Origin: Kryptolebias marmoratus
Taxonomy: Eukaryota; Chordata; Actinopteri; Cyprinodontiformes; Rivulidae
Direction of reading: 5' to 3'
Assembly (NCBI RefSeq): GCF_001649575.2
Contig: NC_051444.1
Location: 24,833,444-24,897,443 of the forward strand
DNA length: 64,000 nt
In this document: piece by piece, positions 34,050 through 46,165 of the stretch
How the letters are laid out: each line of letters starts with the position of its first letter
Position numbering within the stretch: the stretch's first letter is position 1
The notes under the pieces: model-generated
What the model saw: the letters and a program-made list of their open reading frames with translations, nothing else
The model's database searches: none
Told to the model about the DNA's origin: nothing
Translations under genes and position numbers: made by a program

Positions 34050-34690
34050 AAAACGGCAATTAGGACCAAGTATTCTTTGTATATATTGCCTAGCATACCT
34101 ACCGCCTTTCATGCCAAAGTTTTAAACAAAAAATCCTCTTATGTTGGGAAATGATAGACGGTTTGATGAAACCTCAAAAATTTTGTGTCATAAAGGTTGT
34201 CAAAAGATGTCCTAAGTTGTCACTTGATCTGTTAGCAGTCAGTGTGTTAGGAATGCCTGTCAGCTACTACCACGTCAAATTTTAGCTCAATATCTGTAAA
34301 GTTACCTGAGTTACAGCCATTTTTGTGTTAGCTAAGGTTAACTTGCTGTGCTGGCAATTCTGAGTTGTATTGCCCCCAAAAGTTAATCAGCTGTAGATGT
34401 ACACCCAATAAATAGTATCTGAAAGTTTTACTGACATTTGTCCTGTGGTTCATGAGATATTTTGCTAACAGACAAACTAGGTTGACTCCAACAGTTAAAA
34501 CAACATTTCTAAGTAAAAGTGTTGCACATTGTGTAGAGCTGGAAGTATGTGTTGAGGATGACTCTTTGCTACTACCTCACCAGATTTTAGTTCAATATCT
34601 GTAAAACTGACAGAGTTTCATTAAAATCTGTCCAGCACAAACAATATGTTACCGTCTGCCTTCGCCTTTTATCCGCAGTTAATAATTACT
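34050..34690 (+). repeat. Family A repeat, dimer
   Basis: Two units in one orientation. Each has the order 'tactaccac.tca.attttag', 'tcaatatctgtaaa', 'gagttacagcc', 'gttaatcagctgtagatgta', 'catgagatattttgctaaca'. The second unit (from about 34510) is shorter. The same order is found at 58500-58980. Confidence 0.75.
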
Positions 34691-35414
34691 GCTCCGTCTA
34701 TATTCACAGAGTCAGGTTGTTTGAATTTATAACACCAATAATGACAGTAAAGTGTTGTTTGTGTGTTTATATTTAGGTTAGAATTAAAAATGTCTCAAAT
34801 GCTGCAGCACATTTTTCTTAGCGATAGGATCTTGACAGCACTCCGCCCAAATGACACTGAGCCACACCTCATCCGACCGACCAGGATTGTTGGATGCGCA
34901 GGGGTGGGTTAAAGTATCTTGCTCTGAATGAGCCACAGATCTGGGCACAGATTTATGTTTTAATATCTGCCAGAAAAAGTTCTCATGCAGGAAAAAAAAA
35001 AAAAGCACCAGAAACATGCGGGGTCTGTAACAGACACTGTGGAGTTATTATTGGCTCCCTGAGCGCTGGGTGCACCTGCACTCGGAGGGTACGACTGCTG
35101 CTTATAGCAATGAGAGGGAGATCCGTGGCATATTTTTAGATTCCTGTATATTTCCAGTCCCTGCTATTTTTTCTTTTTTTTTTTTTTTTTTCCCCTGGTC
35201 ACACTGGTGCCAAACAGATTATTTATAACTAATAAATGTGCAGCGAGTCTGTAAGAAGCTATTTAATGTCTTACACAGAAACTCTTCTGCTGAGATTGGG
35301 TCAATGTGCACAGCTGTCTGCAACATTTTCTCTTTCTGGCTGGTCTTTTGTGACTGACACAGTGACTCAACCCCCCCCTCAGGGTGTCTGAATATGCCAC
35401 AGCATAGGGACAAA
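34691..35414. other. Intergenic, no gene recognised
   Basis: AT-rich with poly(T) and poly(A) runs (34990-35002, 35169-35192). No coding or RNA feature can be supported. Confidence 0.6.
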
Positions 35415-36735
35415 TACAACCTCAATTCTGAAAAAGTTGGGACGTTGTGTAAAATATAGATAAAAACAGAATGCAATGATTTGTAAAACCCATAAACCTT
35501 TTTTTTTACAATGGAAATTAGTAAGTGTTTAAACTAATAAATTTTACCATTTTTAGAAAAGGATAAGGTACCTTTAAATGTGATGGCAGCAACATCAGGG
35601 GCGGGCAACAAAAGGCTGTAAAAGTAAGTGGTACGAATAAAAAAAACAGCTGGAGGAGCGTTTCACAATGTAGTAGGTTAATTGGCAACAGGTCAGTCGG
35701 AGGACTGGGTATAAAACAAGCTTTTTAGAGAGGCTGATCCTTTCAGATATAAAGATGAGCAGAGGTTCACCTGTCTGCGTAACGCAGTCTAAAAATAGTG
35801 GAACAATTTCCAAAACATGTTCCTCAACAGAAAATTGGGAAGACTTTGAATACACCATCATCTTCAGTTTATAATTTCAAAAGATTTAAAAAACCTGGAG
35901 AAATCTCTGCTTAAAGACAAAACTGAAAGTCGATATAAATATATCTATGTATGCGATTTTCAATCCCTCAGGTGGAACTGCATTAAAACAGCTCTGGTTC
36001 TGTTCTGGATATCACTGCTTGGGCTCGGGAACACTTTCACCAATCACTGTCTGTAAACACAGCTCATCGTGTCATTCACAAACGCTGGTTAAAGCATTCT
36101 CATGCAAGGAGGAAGCCAGATGTGAACACCCTGCAGAAACGCCACCATGTGAGCTCTTCCGTGAAAAACTGTTGTGTAGTCAGACAAATGTAAATTTGAT
36201 TATTTTTGGAAACCACAGATACAGTTGTACTAAAGAAAAGAGGGACCATCAGCGTATTGTTCAAAAACCTGCCTCTCTGATGGTATAGGAGTACATTAGT
36301 GCCTCTGGCAAGGGCAGCTTACACATCTGGAAAGGTGCAGAACTGACCTACCTGCTGTCCAGACCTCTCATCACCAGGAAACATTTGGGACATCATGAAA
36401 CAACAACAACAAAAAAAATGGCAAAGAAGATCCAGGACTGTTGAGCAGCTAGAATCCTCCATCAGACCAGAATGGGACAACATTCCCTTCACAACCTCCA
36501 GCAGCTCCTGGATGTTTACAGACTGATGTTAGAAGAAGAGGAGATGATTCACAGAGGGAAACATGGTCCAGTCCCCCACTTGTTTGAGATGTGTTGCTGC
36601 CATTAAATTACATTTTATTTCTCAAAAAAGTGGTACAATTCCTTAGTTTAGACATTTGATACGTTTCCTATGATATACTGTGAATAAAATATTTACATTT
36701 TACACAACGTCCCATTTTTTTACATTTGAGAAAGT
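35415..36735. mobile_element. DNA element with 'AAAAAGTTGGGACGTTGTG' ends, copy 2
   Basis: The left end 'tacaacctcaattctgaaaa' then 'agttgggacgttgtgtaaaa' is the inverse of the right end ('ttttacacaacgtcccattt' near 36700-36718). About 1.3 kb. The interior has decayed coding-like blocks ('cgctggttaaagcattctca', 'aaacgccaccatg', 'agacctctcatcaccag') with many stops. The terminal sequence is very common in fish genomes. I do not assign a superfamily. Confidence 0.7.
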
Positions 36736-37180
36736 TATTTTCTAGTTTTTTTAAATTTGAGACTAAAAATTAAATGATGTAACGTTATTTTCAATAACTA
36801 TCTGAAACCTTTGTTTAGGAAGTGACTTCTTACACTTGTGACCATTACTTAATTCTTCCTGCTTCAGAAATCAGTCCGTATGTAATTAACTCAAGCCACA
36901 TGCCCCTTCTCACTACACACAGTAGACATAAATACCCACAAATAATCGAATTAGGATTGTGAAAGTGTTTTAGGTAGCAGCTGATTCTAAACAGGGTAAA
37001 ACAGGTACACAAACTAATTACTTTGCAGTTAATTTCCTACATATATAACTCTATGTACAAAAGGGCCTCAAGGAAAAATCTTTGCTGACAAATTACCACC
37101 GTGAGTGAAAGAAAATAATTCCAGCCTGAACTCAACACAGATGTTGCTTGTACACAATTCCCACTGAGGGAACGTGGAGG
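36736..37180. other. Intergenic, no gene recognised
   Basis: AT-rich sequence between two mobile relics. Its last 100 bases may belong to the reverse transcriptase relic but I cannot align them. Confidence 0.6.
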
Positions 37181-37187
37181 CAAACGT

Positions 37188-37720
37188 GGAGACGACTCTA
37201 GAGGCCAATTCAAAGCCGACTGCACAAGTCAGCATCACGTACTGCATATACCAAGATGCTTTGTCCCCACTCCTGTTCTGCATGGGCCTGAACCCTCTTC
37301 AGCCAGCTCATCACAAAGAGTGGCTATGAATACCTGTTCAGGAGTGGAACAGTCATCAGTCACCTCCTCTATATGGATGACATACAGCTGTATGCCAAAA
37401 GTGAGCGGGAGATCGACTCACTGATCCATCTCACCGGGATATACAGCAAGGACACTGGTATGTCATTCGGTCTTGATAAATGCAGCCGAATGGTGTCCCA
37501 GAAAGGCAAGGTGATCACAACTGAAGGGGTTGAAGTACCTGAAGGCAACATTGCAGATGTCCAGGACAGCCACAAGTACCTTAAGCAACCAGGATGAGGC
37601 CGCAAGGAAGTCAGCCACAACCAGGCACCTACAGAGAGTTCGAAAAAGTCAGTGGGAGACTGTGGCGCAAACTTCGAGTCAACGCAGTAATCGCACACAG
37701 GGCAGATTTAAGAACATATG
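37188..37720 (+). pseudogene. Reverse transcriptase relic of an R2-like non-LTR retrotransposon
   Basis: A first block (37188-37300) reads ...TLEANSKPTAQVSITY, then YQDALSPLLFCMGLNPL. A one-base frameshift follows, then SQLITKSGYEYLFRSGT and HLLYMDDIQLYAKSE, with the catalytic YMDD at 37370-37381. After it come MSFGLDKCSRMV and ADVQDSHKYL, and after another frame change EAARKSATTRHLQRVRKS. These are the palm region and start of the thumb of a non-LTR reverse transcriptase, closest in my memory to R2-type proteins common in fish. It is truncated at both ends and frameshifted at least twice, so it is inactive. Confidence 0.85.
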
Positions 37721-38789
37721 ACATGGAAAAAAACAACAAAAAAGCCCAAGAAAAAATCGAATGACCAACATCAGTGCTTGCCCGGGAGGTGCGAAACTCT
37801 TAAGTAATAAAGTTTCTTCTTAAAACATCCAAACGCCACTAAAATAGTCTGAAAGAACGCCTTCTGTGGTGTCATCGGTCTGCAGAGTCTGAGCACCATT
37901 CTCACACAAGAGTTTGTGTAATAAAAGGTCTTTGAGTGGAGAGTTAAAGAGTGGAGCTGCATGACTAAATTAAAGTTTGGCAGCTTTGCTGGGAACAGTG
38001 TTGATGATTGCAATTGTGTTTCATCACACAACACAAGAAGAGCAGCCTGTCACCGCAAAGGCTGCCAAACTAAATAAGTAATAGTTTTCAGCTTTGTGTC
38101 CTCGTTAGAGATTAGATTGAACTCTTTTAAGCGCTCAGTGGTAATACAAAGTGTAATTGATACAATCTATAAATGTAATGTCAAGAAGTGTTTGCAAAGT
38201 GATCGACTGTAGGTGATTTGTGAGTCAACCACTGTTCATTTCTTTCTTGAATTTCTTTTGACAAGTTTCACTCATATCCGACTTGTGTACATGCCAAAAG
38301 CTTTTTAAAAATTTGACATATTTCACCCGGAAATCTTGATGTTTTTTCGCCCCATTTCCACCTTTTTGAGTCAACTCTCTGGATTAAAATAGAAATGAGG
38401 TAAAATATATTTATAAATACGTATTTATGGGTTGGACTTTGTTCTTGCCTTTTAGCTGGCTCTTCAGGACCTGCCTTACTCTAGTTTAGGATGCCCAAGG
38501 GTAGGTCAGCCAAATGGTCACACTAATTACTTTTACAAAAAGAAAAAAAAAAAAAAATCAACAAAACCCCAGAAGACAAAGTGTATACACTTTTACCAGA
38601 ACCTTGATTAGACTAATGATTTAATGGCAAGCTGCATGGCAGTACTACAGCATATTCACTTTGCAGCCATTTTCTTGCAGTTTCGGGAGCAACAACAGCC
38701 AGCAGTGGAAAACTCGTCAGAACAGCAGTTTCATTTTAAATCATAACTACGTTTTGCGTAAGAAAACATAAAAGCAGTGTCACTTGCTG
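37721..38789. other. Intergenic, no gene recognised
   Basis: AT-rich with an A run at 38546-38558. No frame or RNA gene can be supported. Confidence 0.6.
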
Positions 38790-38794
38790 GGATT

Positions 38795-39179
38795 TACCAG
38801 GCTTGTAGGTGGAGGGTTTGGACCCAGAATGCAGCTCAAAAAACTAAACTAATTTATTAACAACGAAAACAAAAGGCTGTCGTGGGAGGAAAGCTTTCAA
38901 ACAAAGATATGAGGGAGTCGCGAGTTGACACGAGGAAGTGCTTTTCTGCAACAACGAACCAGTGAGGAGAAAATGACTAGAGACGGAATGAAAAGGCTGA
39001 TGGCGAGGAAGGGGGAACAGGTGAGTGATTACAAACTAGGGGCAGGTGTAGATGGGCGTGGCAGGCTGAGGGCAGGTGAACAGTGGCGCACAAGGAACAA
39101 GACAATAATCTAGAACACAGGGAGGAAAAACTATACAATATACAACATGAAAATAACACAAAATACCCAAATAATGACA
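38795..39179 (-). mobile_element. Solo LTR, copy 1 (diverged)
   Basis: Shares the order 'acccag.atgcag', 'aaactaaactaatttattaa', 'acaggtgagtgattaca', 'gcaggtgtagatgggcgtgg' with the LTR at 52430-52888. The outer ends are worn (TACCAGG and ATGACA instead of TGTCAGG and CTGACA). Flanks GGATT (38790-38794) and AGATT (39180-39184) differ by one base, consistent with a 5-bp target duplication. About 385 bp. Confidence 0.65.
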
Positions 39180-39189
39180 AGATTGAGTT

Positions 39190-39719
39190 TTAGAGCTTTT
39201 CTTGCCCCATCTTCTCCCTGCCTGCTCAGGTGAATGCTTTAAAAAATACCTTCTTTTTTTTTATGAAGAATGATTGTTCTTGTCAGATTACTTTACTATT
39301 CTCTGGATTATTACCTCCTCCTAGCTGAGTTCCTTTTGTCCCTCACATGTAGGTGTCAATTTTTTTCTTCTTCTCTGTGTGTTTGATCCCAAGTTGACTT
39401 TGCTGCGTTTTGTGTGGCAGACGATGTAAAACTCCGAATTCTGCTTTTCGCGTGTTAGACATTCGCTGTCTGCTCTATTAGATGCGTGTCCACCCACCGC
39501 TGATGGATACGAGAGGCTTTCCTGAATCTATAATATCCTTGACAGCTCACTGGTTTTTTATGCGTCTTATCCAATGTGCGCCACATGTTAAAATGACGAG
39601 GGGTTTTTATCCCGTTTTCCTGACTTCCAGGTACGTTTCCATTGAAATACAAGGCCTAAAACAAACAGATTGAAGGAATAAATGCATATCACCCACCCAG
39701 ATCATTAATATCTGACAGA
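39190..39719. other. Intergenic, no gene recognised
   Basis: Nothing beyond chance reading frames. Confidence 0.6.
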
Positions 39720-39980
39720 GTTGGACCGTGATATGGTCAAATATTGAAAATGACATTATGCATAATCTCATTATCACGAGGCCTTGCGTGATCTGTAAGT
39801 ACTTAGAGTATGTGCTGGGAATGAGTTCAGTATCTATGGAACTGATGAAGCTACAGCCACCTTTGTGTTTGATGAGGTCGATTAGCTGTGGTGGCCATCT
39901 TGAATCCAGTTGGCTGCAAAAAGTCAATCAGATGTATCGCCTGCTTTTTACCCTTCGGCGACAGGCAATAACAATAGGAA
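39720..39980 (+). repeat. Family A repeat copy
   Basis: Contains 'cagtatctatggaactgatg', 'agctacagccacctttgtgt', 'agctgtggtggccatcttga' and 'gtcaatcagatgt', then 'ggcgacaggcaataac', the family A order in the same orientation as the 34 kb copy. Confidence 0.65.
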
Positions 39981-41046
39981 AACAACAAAAAGAGCTTGGC
40001 ATAATTACTAATAATACAAAACCAGATTTAAAAAAAAAAGTTTTACATTGATGCTTGTACAGAACAGCTTAAGCCACATTTTAAACTTGCACTGTACACC
40101 AAGCCGTGTTTAAGCATAGTTAGAAGCTACGCAATTAAAACATCAGCAAAGATCTGATTATGTTTTAGATACAAAAGCTTCACTAAAATTCTACTAAGTC
40201 TTCTTTCATCGATGGCTAGGCCTAAACGAACCTGCTTCCAACTCAGTCGACTGCATCTTATTAGGACTAATAAAGCATTTAGGTGGAAAAAAAAGCTGCA
40301 ACTTCGAGTCTCTGCAGTGTTTCTGTCGCCGCAGCGTTTTGTGTCTCACATTTACTCACACTGAATATGACAATAAGTGTACTTGCATGGTGTCGCATTT
40401 TCCTTCTCTTTGTTATTTTGCTGCAGTTGTTTTATTTATTTCTTTTTTTCTTTCTTTCTTTCTTTTTTTTTCTGGCACAAAAAGCCAGGAGCTGTTGATG
40501 GGCTGTGCTTCCAATTTTGTGTATGTGTCATCAACAGGGAAAGGAGATAGAGGAAGGGGCCGGGGTGCCGGGGGGGGGAGAGAGGAATGTTGATGTTGGC
40601 GGTGTGGTGGTGGTGGTGGTGGTGATGGGGCGGGGGAAGGAAGGGAGGGTGCGAGTAGCTGGGGCATAAAAAGTCCACTACTATTTGTCACCATCAATTC
40701 AGTGCCTGGCTGTCAGTGGCGCCCGTCTGCATGCGGCAGCAAAGGCCTCTGGGAGTATCTCACTGCACGCATCTGCCAGGGAGGAACGTGGACGCCTGTT
40801 GCTCGTTTTGCATGTGAATGCTTGAGTAAAGCAGGGCCAGGGAGTGCAGAAGCGGAGGCTTTACCTATATCTGCTGCACCAGTTTTACCATCCGTGAGCT
40901 ACATGGCCGCAACGTTTTATCTGACGGCAGGATCAAACACCGCCACTAATATTGCCACACTAAACCGTGCTGCACTTTGCTCTAGCTTGTGATGATTGTT
41001 TTCTAGTTCAGAATACAGTTTTTTGAGGATGTCTTCACATGCATTG
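39981..41046. other. Intergenic with simple repeats
   Basis: Includes a TTTC-rich tract (about 40437-40471), a run of G (40571-40578) and a GGT repeat (40604-40623). 40690-40990 is relatively GC-rich with one long frame but has no recognisable family or splice support. Confidence 0.6.
40604..40623. repeat. (GGT)n short tandem repeat
   Basis: About seven GGT triplets. They create a false poly-His frame on the minus strand. Confidence 0.9.
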
Positions 41047-41640
41047 GACTTTTCCACTTTTTGTCACATTACAACCACAAATTAAAGTATTTTGTTAGCA
41101 TTTCGTGTGATGGACCAACACATAGTAGCGCATAATTGGGAAGTGGAAGGAAAATGACACATGGTTTCCAAACTTTATGGATGATGGATTGAACAGTGCT
41201 CTGTGAGATGGTCACAGCTTGAGTTATTGCTTTATAACCTAACCTCTCAACAACTCTACCCCTGACCTGGCTGCCTTCATGATGCTGTTGGATCATTAAT
41301 GGTCTGCAACAAACCTCTGAGGCCTTCGCAGAACCGCTGGATTTATACTGAGATGAAATTACACACTGGCTGACTTGATTTACAAATTAGCTGATTTCTG
41401 AAGGCAGTGGTTGCCCTAGATTTTTACTTTTTATTAGAAAAATAGGGGGCTGAATACAAATGCATGCCAAACTTGTCAGATTTTTGTTTTATTTTGTTAT
41501 AAAATGTCTGAAAACCATGCGTCATTTTCCTTCTACTCCCCAATCATGTGCTCCTTTGTGCTGGTTTGCCACATGAAATCCCAGTCAAACAGGGTGAAGC
41601 GTGTAGCTTTAACGTTACAAAAGGTGGAAAAACTTAAGAG
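41047..41640. mobile_element. Internally deleted DNA transposon with ~125-bp inverted ends
   Basis: The left end 'gacttttccactttttgtca' runs through 'gaagtggaaggaaaatgaca' to 'catggttt'. The right end is the inverse, with 'aaaccatgcgtcattttcct' and 'tctactccccaatcatg' running to 'cgttacaaaaggtggaaaaa'. The interior ('cctctgaggccttcgcagaa', 'tttatactgagatgaaatta') lacks a transposase. Non-autonomous; this terminal sequence is widespread in fish. Confidence 0.7.
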
Positions 41641-43639
41641 GTTAAAAAACAAAATGTTTTCAAGCCAAGTTATGGTGCAGTGCAAAGGTTTAACCCACCC
41701 CGAATGTCTGTCTACTTTGCTTTCAAGAAGACACGTTGTCGAAACATTTTAAAGTTATCTTGATCAATAGTTCTTCAAGTTTTCTAAAGGTCGTTCACAT
41801 TTTTCTTTCTTTTTTTGCTCTATTTATTCAAGTGGAGGACAGAAGAAGACGAGTCAGGCTTATAAAATTCTGTGCAGCAGATAAAACAGGATCTGAAAGT
41901 CATGTCTTTAAGAAATAGAAAGAAAAAGCAAAAGCCTGACTCAGGACCTGAAAGATTAATCATCCTTCAGTTGATCATCGACTGTTTGCCAAGTCTTCAG
42001 TTATTAGCTCTTTGAGAATAATTTTGAAGGTGCTGAAATATCATTTTTGGTCTGTCAGACTGTATTATCTTTGGTATTTCTTTATGGATTTGACTTAAAA
42101 AATGGGAAAAAATTGTGTGTTTGTGACACACTGCTGGTAAAGTTTCTAAAGATTCAGTACCAAACTACTTTTTTGATAAGTTGCTTGTAATGTTTTTGTG
42201 TTTAATACTCTAGTTTTAGGACTCATGTTTGTCTTATTTTAATGCTTCTACATTGTTGTATTGATTTTTGTTCAATTATCTAATTTGTATTGTAAATATA
42301 TTCTCTTTGTGTGACACACATTAATGTGAGCCTGTTTTTTTTTATTGTCTTTTCTCTTGTAACTTCTTTGACATGTAGCTTCTGCATATTTTATGCTGTT
42401 TTAACCATTCAAATGTCAAAATATTTAACTCAGTCTGAACATTCCAGCTGTGTATTTTGGTTTTTTTGTAACTTTTATACTTTTTAAACTATTCATCTTT
42501 ATTTAGAAATAAAATTCCCAATAGAAATACATTGACAGCTCGTCTTTCACATTGTTCTCATTGAAATCTGCTTCACTTCCAGTTACTTCCAGTTATCAGC
42601 TATCCGTTAGCTAAAAGGGGGAATAGAGGTGGAGGAGTAATTTCCAAAGCTTGGAACTTCCCACTTTTCTTTTGAACTGAAAAAGCTCACAGAAAACGCA
42701 ATTTCTCTAGTTAAACAATAGTTTTTATTAGCTTTCCTACTGTTCATATTCTCCTTTATAAATAAACACGCTAACAAGAGCACTGAAAGCAACTTATTGA
42801 TGCCTGTGGCTGCATCTGTTGGTCACATGACTCCGGCTTTACACGCCACATCAGTTAGACCGGAGCCTCTAATGTCAGGATCCTGAAGTACATGACACGA
42901 GGGTCACGCAATCCTAAATCGAGAGTGCAAAATAAAGAAACGTGGGATGTGTGCTTGTATGAGAGGGAATCGGGATTTATGGGAAACAGCAAGGAAGAAC
43001 GTAACATCTTCTGTCCCCAAACCCCACATACAACACACACACACACACACACACACCTCCTCCCTGAGGCCAGTGCTTCCGTTCCACAGGATTCATCTCT
43101 CTTGACACGCAGGTCATCAGCTCAACATTGTAATGAATGAATGAATTTCCCAGCATGCCGAAGTAAACGGCGATCACAAGATGGGCTCAGGATGTCTTAG
43201 TCAAGCTGTCTCTTGCATTAAGGTTATATAATTGAGGGAGTGGAAAAGGACATGCATGTGTGTGTGTGTGTGATTTTTTGAGTGTAAATATATGTGTGTG
43301 GGGGTGTGAGCCCACTGCATCCTGACTTTGCTGTTTTGAGGATTATGGAGGTGGCTGATAGCTTCAAAGGATATCGCTTTCAAAAGTCATTATGGTTTAT
43401 TTCTCTGATCAAGCAGAAAATACAATACTCTGTTTTTTGTTCATAGATTACACATTTAACTTACTGTACCACTAACTGCTCACAGGGATATCTGCTGTTT
43501 GTTTATTATTACATATTTACATGCAGGATTTGCTGTGTATGAGTGAAGATGCAGCATAACCTTAAAAACTAGAATTATTCTTATTCAGCTGATGTACTTT
43601 CTGAGTCTGTTTCATCACCAATAACAATTACAATACAAA
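41641..43639. other. Intergenic, no gene recognised
   Basis: AT-rich. An AC microsatellite lies at 43032-43056 and a short TG run near 43258-43272. AATAAA near 42508 is preceded by no exon I can see. Confidence 0.6.
43032..43056. repeat. (CA)12 microsatellite
   Basis: A simple CA run. Confidence 0.95.
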
Positions 43640-43960
43640 ATGACTAGGTTAAAGCCCACTCATCTTTCAAACCTAAAGGTAATACACTGAATAAATTTCC
43701 CAAAAAAACTTAGTACAAAGTTTAAAATATCTCGTACCGCTGGACAGATTTAATGAAACTCTTAGAAAGTAATTATTGGATGTACATCTGCAACTGATTA
43801 CCTTTTAAAGTAAACCCAATTCAACATGGCCACCACAGCTGATCAACATGATCAAACACAAAAATGTCTATAAATTAGTTGGTTTTGCAGATATTGAGTT
43901 ATAATTTGGCGTGGTAGTAGCTGGGAGTTTTTCTCAACACATGCAAGACATATTTTGCAA
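43640..43960 (-). repeat. Family A repeat copy
   Basis: Reads in the opposite direction to the 34 kb copy: 'ggacagatttaatgaaactc', 'attggatgtacatctgcaac', 'tcaacatggccaccacagct', 'gatattgagttataatttgg', 'cgtggtagtagctggga'. Confidence 0.75.
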
Positions 43961-45090
43961 TATTTCAAGCGACTGCTTATTACAGTAATTTCAAGATTTG
44001 ACCAAAAAAGAAAAAGCTAAAATGCCATCACATTGTGTGACTGTATGCGCAGCCAGGGAGGATCCTTCCTTGTATGTGAAAATGTGCCGTTTGTTTGCTC
44101 GCCCTGTCGCTTTAGTAGCTGGGGGGTGGTTGAGGCTGCCAGCTCCGGCTGCAGCGGCGATGAGAGACAAGTGTGAGTGTGGGTGTACGGGTGTGGAGGG
44201 GAGGGGGAAATTATAACAAGGGAGAACGAGTGAGTGTTTATATTTGGATCTAATGCCAGACAAGTGTTTGGAAGCCCCGGGAAAACAGAAACCGCCGTTT
44301 TTTCCTCACAATTCAATCAGATTTCATCCCTCAGCGGTAAAACTGGTCTCCGGTTTGGGACTGTACGTGCAACAGCAGAAGAGCAGAAGTGCTAACTCGA
44401 CAGACTCCCATGTTGTGGTCGGAGTTCAGAGAGTCTGAAAATGATGTGTTACTTAGGGTCATTTATCTGTAGTGTTTTCATAAAATACTGTTGGCTGATT
44501 CGAGCCAACAGCCAGAATCTTGTCTCGTCTTAAACTCATAAACATGTCTTTAAATTGAACACCATCACTTTTGAAGCAGCTTTCACACACTTTGTTTTTC
44601 ATTAATCTAATGTCATCTGAAAGTATTCATGTCATCTTTAATGAGCCTTATTGCGTGCATGCAGTCACGTTAATGCGCAGGTACACCCAGCTGCAGAGTT
44701 TCTTTGATATGTGATGGTCTTCACAAAGAATTCGGACATTTCACATTTTTAAATGTGAGATGCCGATTTTTTTTCTAATATGTGGTTTTGCCTAAAATGA
44801 TCAGCTGGAGCATCTGTTTTCTTCAGCATTTGTCTCAGACAAATCTGAGAAATTGTGCTCATCATTGCTTGAACTGCAACCGCAGCTTCTGTGCTGCTTG
44901 GTATAATTACATGTGAGCTTAATTGTTAGCAATTGACAGATGATACAAACAGCCCCTTACAGACACATAATACGAATATTAGCAACGAGCGTCCCTGGTT
45001 GTTCATGTATTTTAGACAACTTCTTGCAGGAACGCATGCTGTCTGCCTCCTTTAATGGCACAACTTTAAACTAAGATGATTTTATGATGA
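43961..45090. other. Intergenic, no gene recognised
   Basis: 44020-44420 is moderately CpG-containing with long frames on both strands but no known domain. An 8-bp inverted repeat TGTTGGCT/AGCCAACA lies at 44489-44510. Confidence 0.6.
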
Positions 45091-45430
45091 GCAGGGGAGT
45101 TGTAGATGGTTGACTGGTCAAATCCCACAAGATCTGTTAGAAATAAGAGGATGTGTTGAGGATGACTTTCAGCTGTGATCACACCAAATTTTGGGTATAT
45201 ATCTACAAAACTGAGGGAGTTGTAGCCTTTTTTGTGTTTTCTAAGGTCAGTTGGCTCTGGCTAACATTTTGAATTGAATTAACTTCAAAAGTTAATTAGT
45301 TGTAGATGTTCATCTGCTGATTATTTACTAAAGGTTTCATTAAAATCTGTTCAGCGATTCAATAGATAACAGACAGGCACACAGAGGCAAAAACATTAAA
45401 AACCTTTCTGCAGGTTGTCAACAGAAAAGA
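45091..45430 (+). repeat. Family A repeat copy
   Basis: Contains 'gatgtgttgaggatgacttt', 'gatcacaccaaattttgggt', 'gggagttgtagcc', 'agttaattagttgtagatgt' and 'tttcattaaaatctgttcag', in family A order. Confidence 0.75.
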
Positions 45431-45993
45431 CAAAACATGGTAATGGAGGGCGAACTGCACATCTGCACATGCATTCATGGGCCCTGGTCTGAATTAAACT
45501 TCTGATCTTGCAGTACATGTTGTGTAAATTAAATTATCAAGCCATTATTATGTCTATCAACCCCTTAGGGCCTCAACAAGATTTCCTCTCTTAGCTTTTC
45601 CAACATTTCGACCTGGCTTTGTCCTGAAACGCCATTTTCACACATTCATGTGCTGTAGCCTGGATTTTGTGGATGCTGTGCTGCAACCGTGTTGAGAGAG
45701 AAAAAAGGCTTTCTAGGAGCGCGCTCTGTACCAAATCAGTCAGTCAACACTAGTGTGGACTCACATGGAAAAGCAGCCCTTGTGTGCGTGCGTGCGTGTG
45801 TGTCTGTGTGTGTGTGTACAACGCCTCAAGGAAGCGTACGGCAGCGTGTTTGTCATACATTTGACGGCCGCAGACATCTCATTATGATAATTTCTTAGTC
45901 CTTAACTTAGAATGAGCTGTTCTGATCCTTAGGCTGAGACATACTGTGCATCACTTGAACAAGAGGTTTTCCTGATTATCATAAAAACATTCT
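45431..45993. other. Intergenic, no gene recognised
   Basis: Includes short TG/CG-containing runs at 45781-45817. No supported gene. Confidence 0.6.
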
Positions 45994-46165
45994 TAAAGAG
46001 ATAGTCTGGTGAGGTTTGAAGTCATGTTCTGTCAGATAGTTATCAATAGTTCGTACTTCATCAGTCATTGAGCATGGAGTATGGAGAAAACAGCAGAAGT
46101 CTTCATCCAGGCTAGGCTTATGGCTAACCAAACAAGGGCCCTTTTGTAAATTGTTTTATGTTTTC
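45994..46165 (+). mobile_element. Family B repeat, single arm
   Basis: Has 'aaagagatagtctggtgagg', 'gatagttatcaatagttcgt', 'gagcatggagtatggagaaa' and 'aggcttatggctaaccaaac', the left-arm order of family B. No inverse partner follows, so only one arm survives. Confidence 0.6.

Noticed and set aside
40413..40697. Minus-strand His/Pro-rich frames
   Set aside because: Produced by the GGT repeat and G-rich tract. No recognisable protein family.
40702..40992. 96-aa frame in a GC-richer patch
   Set aside because: No recognisable family, no splice sites that fit a gene model, and stops close by in all continuations.
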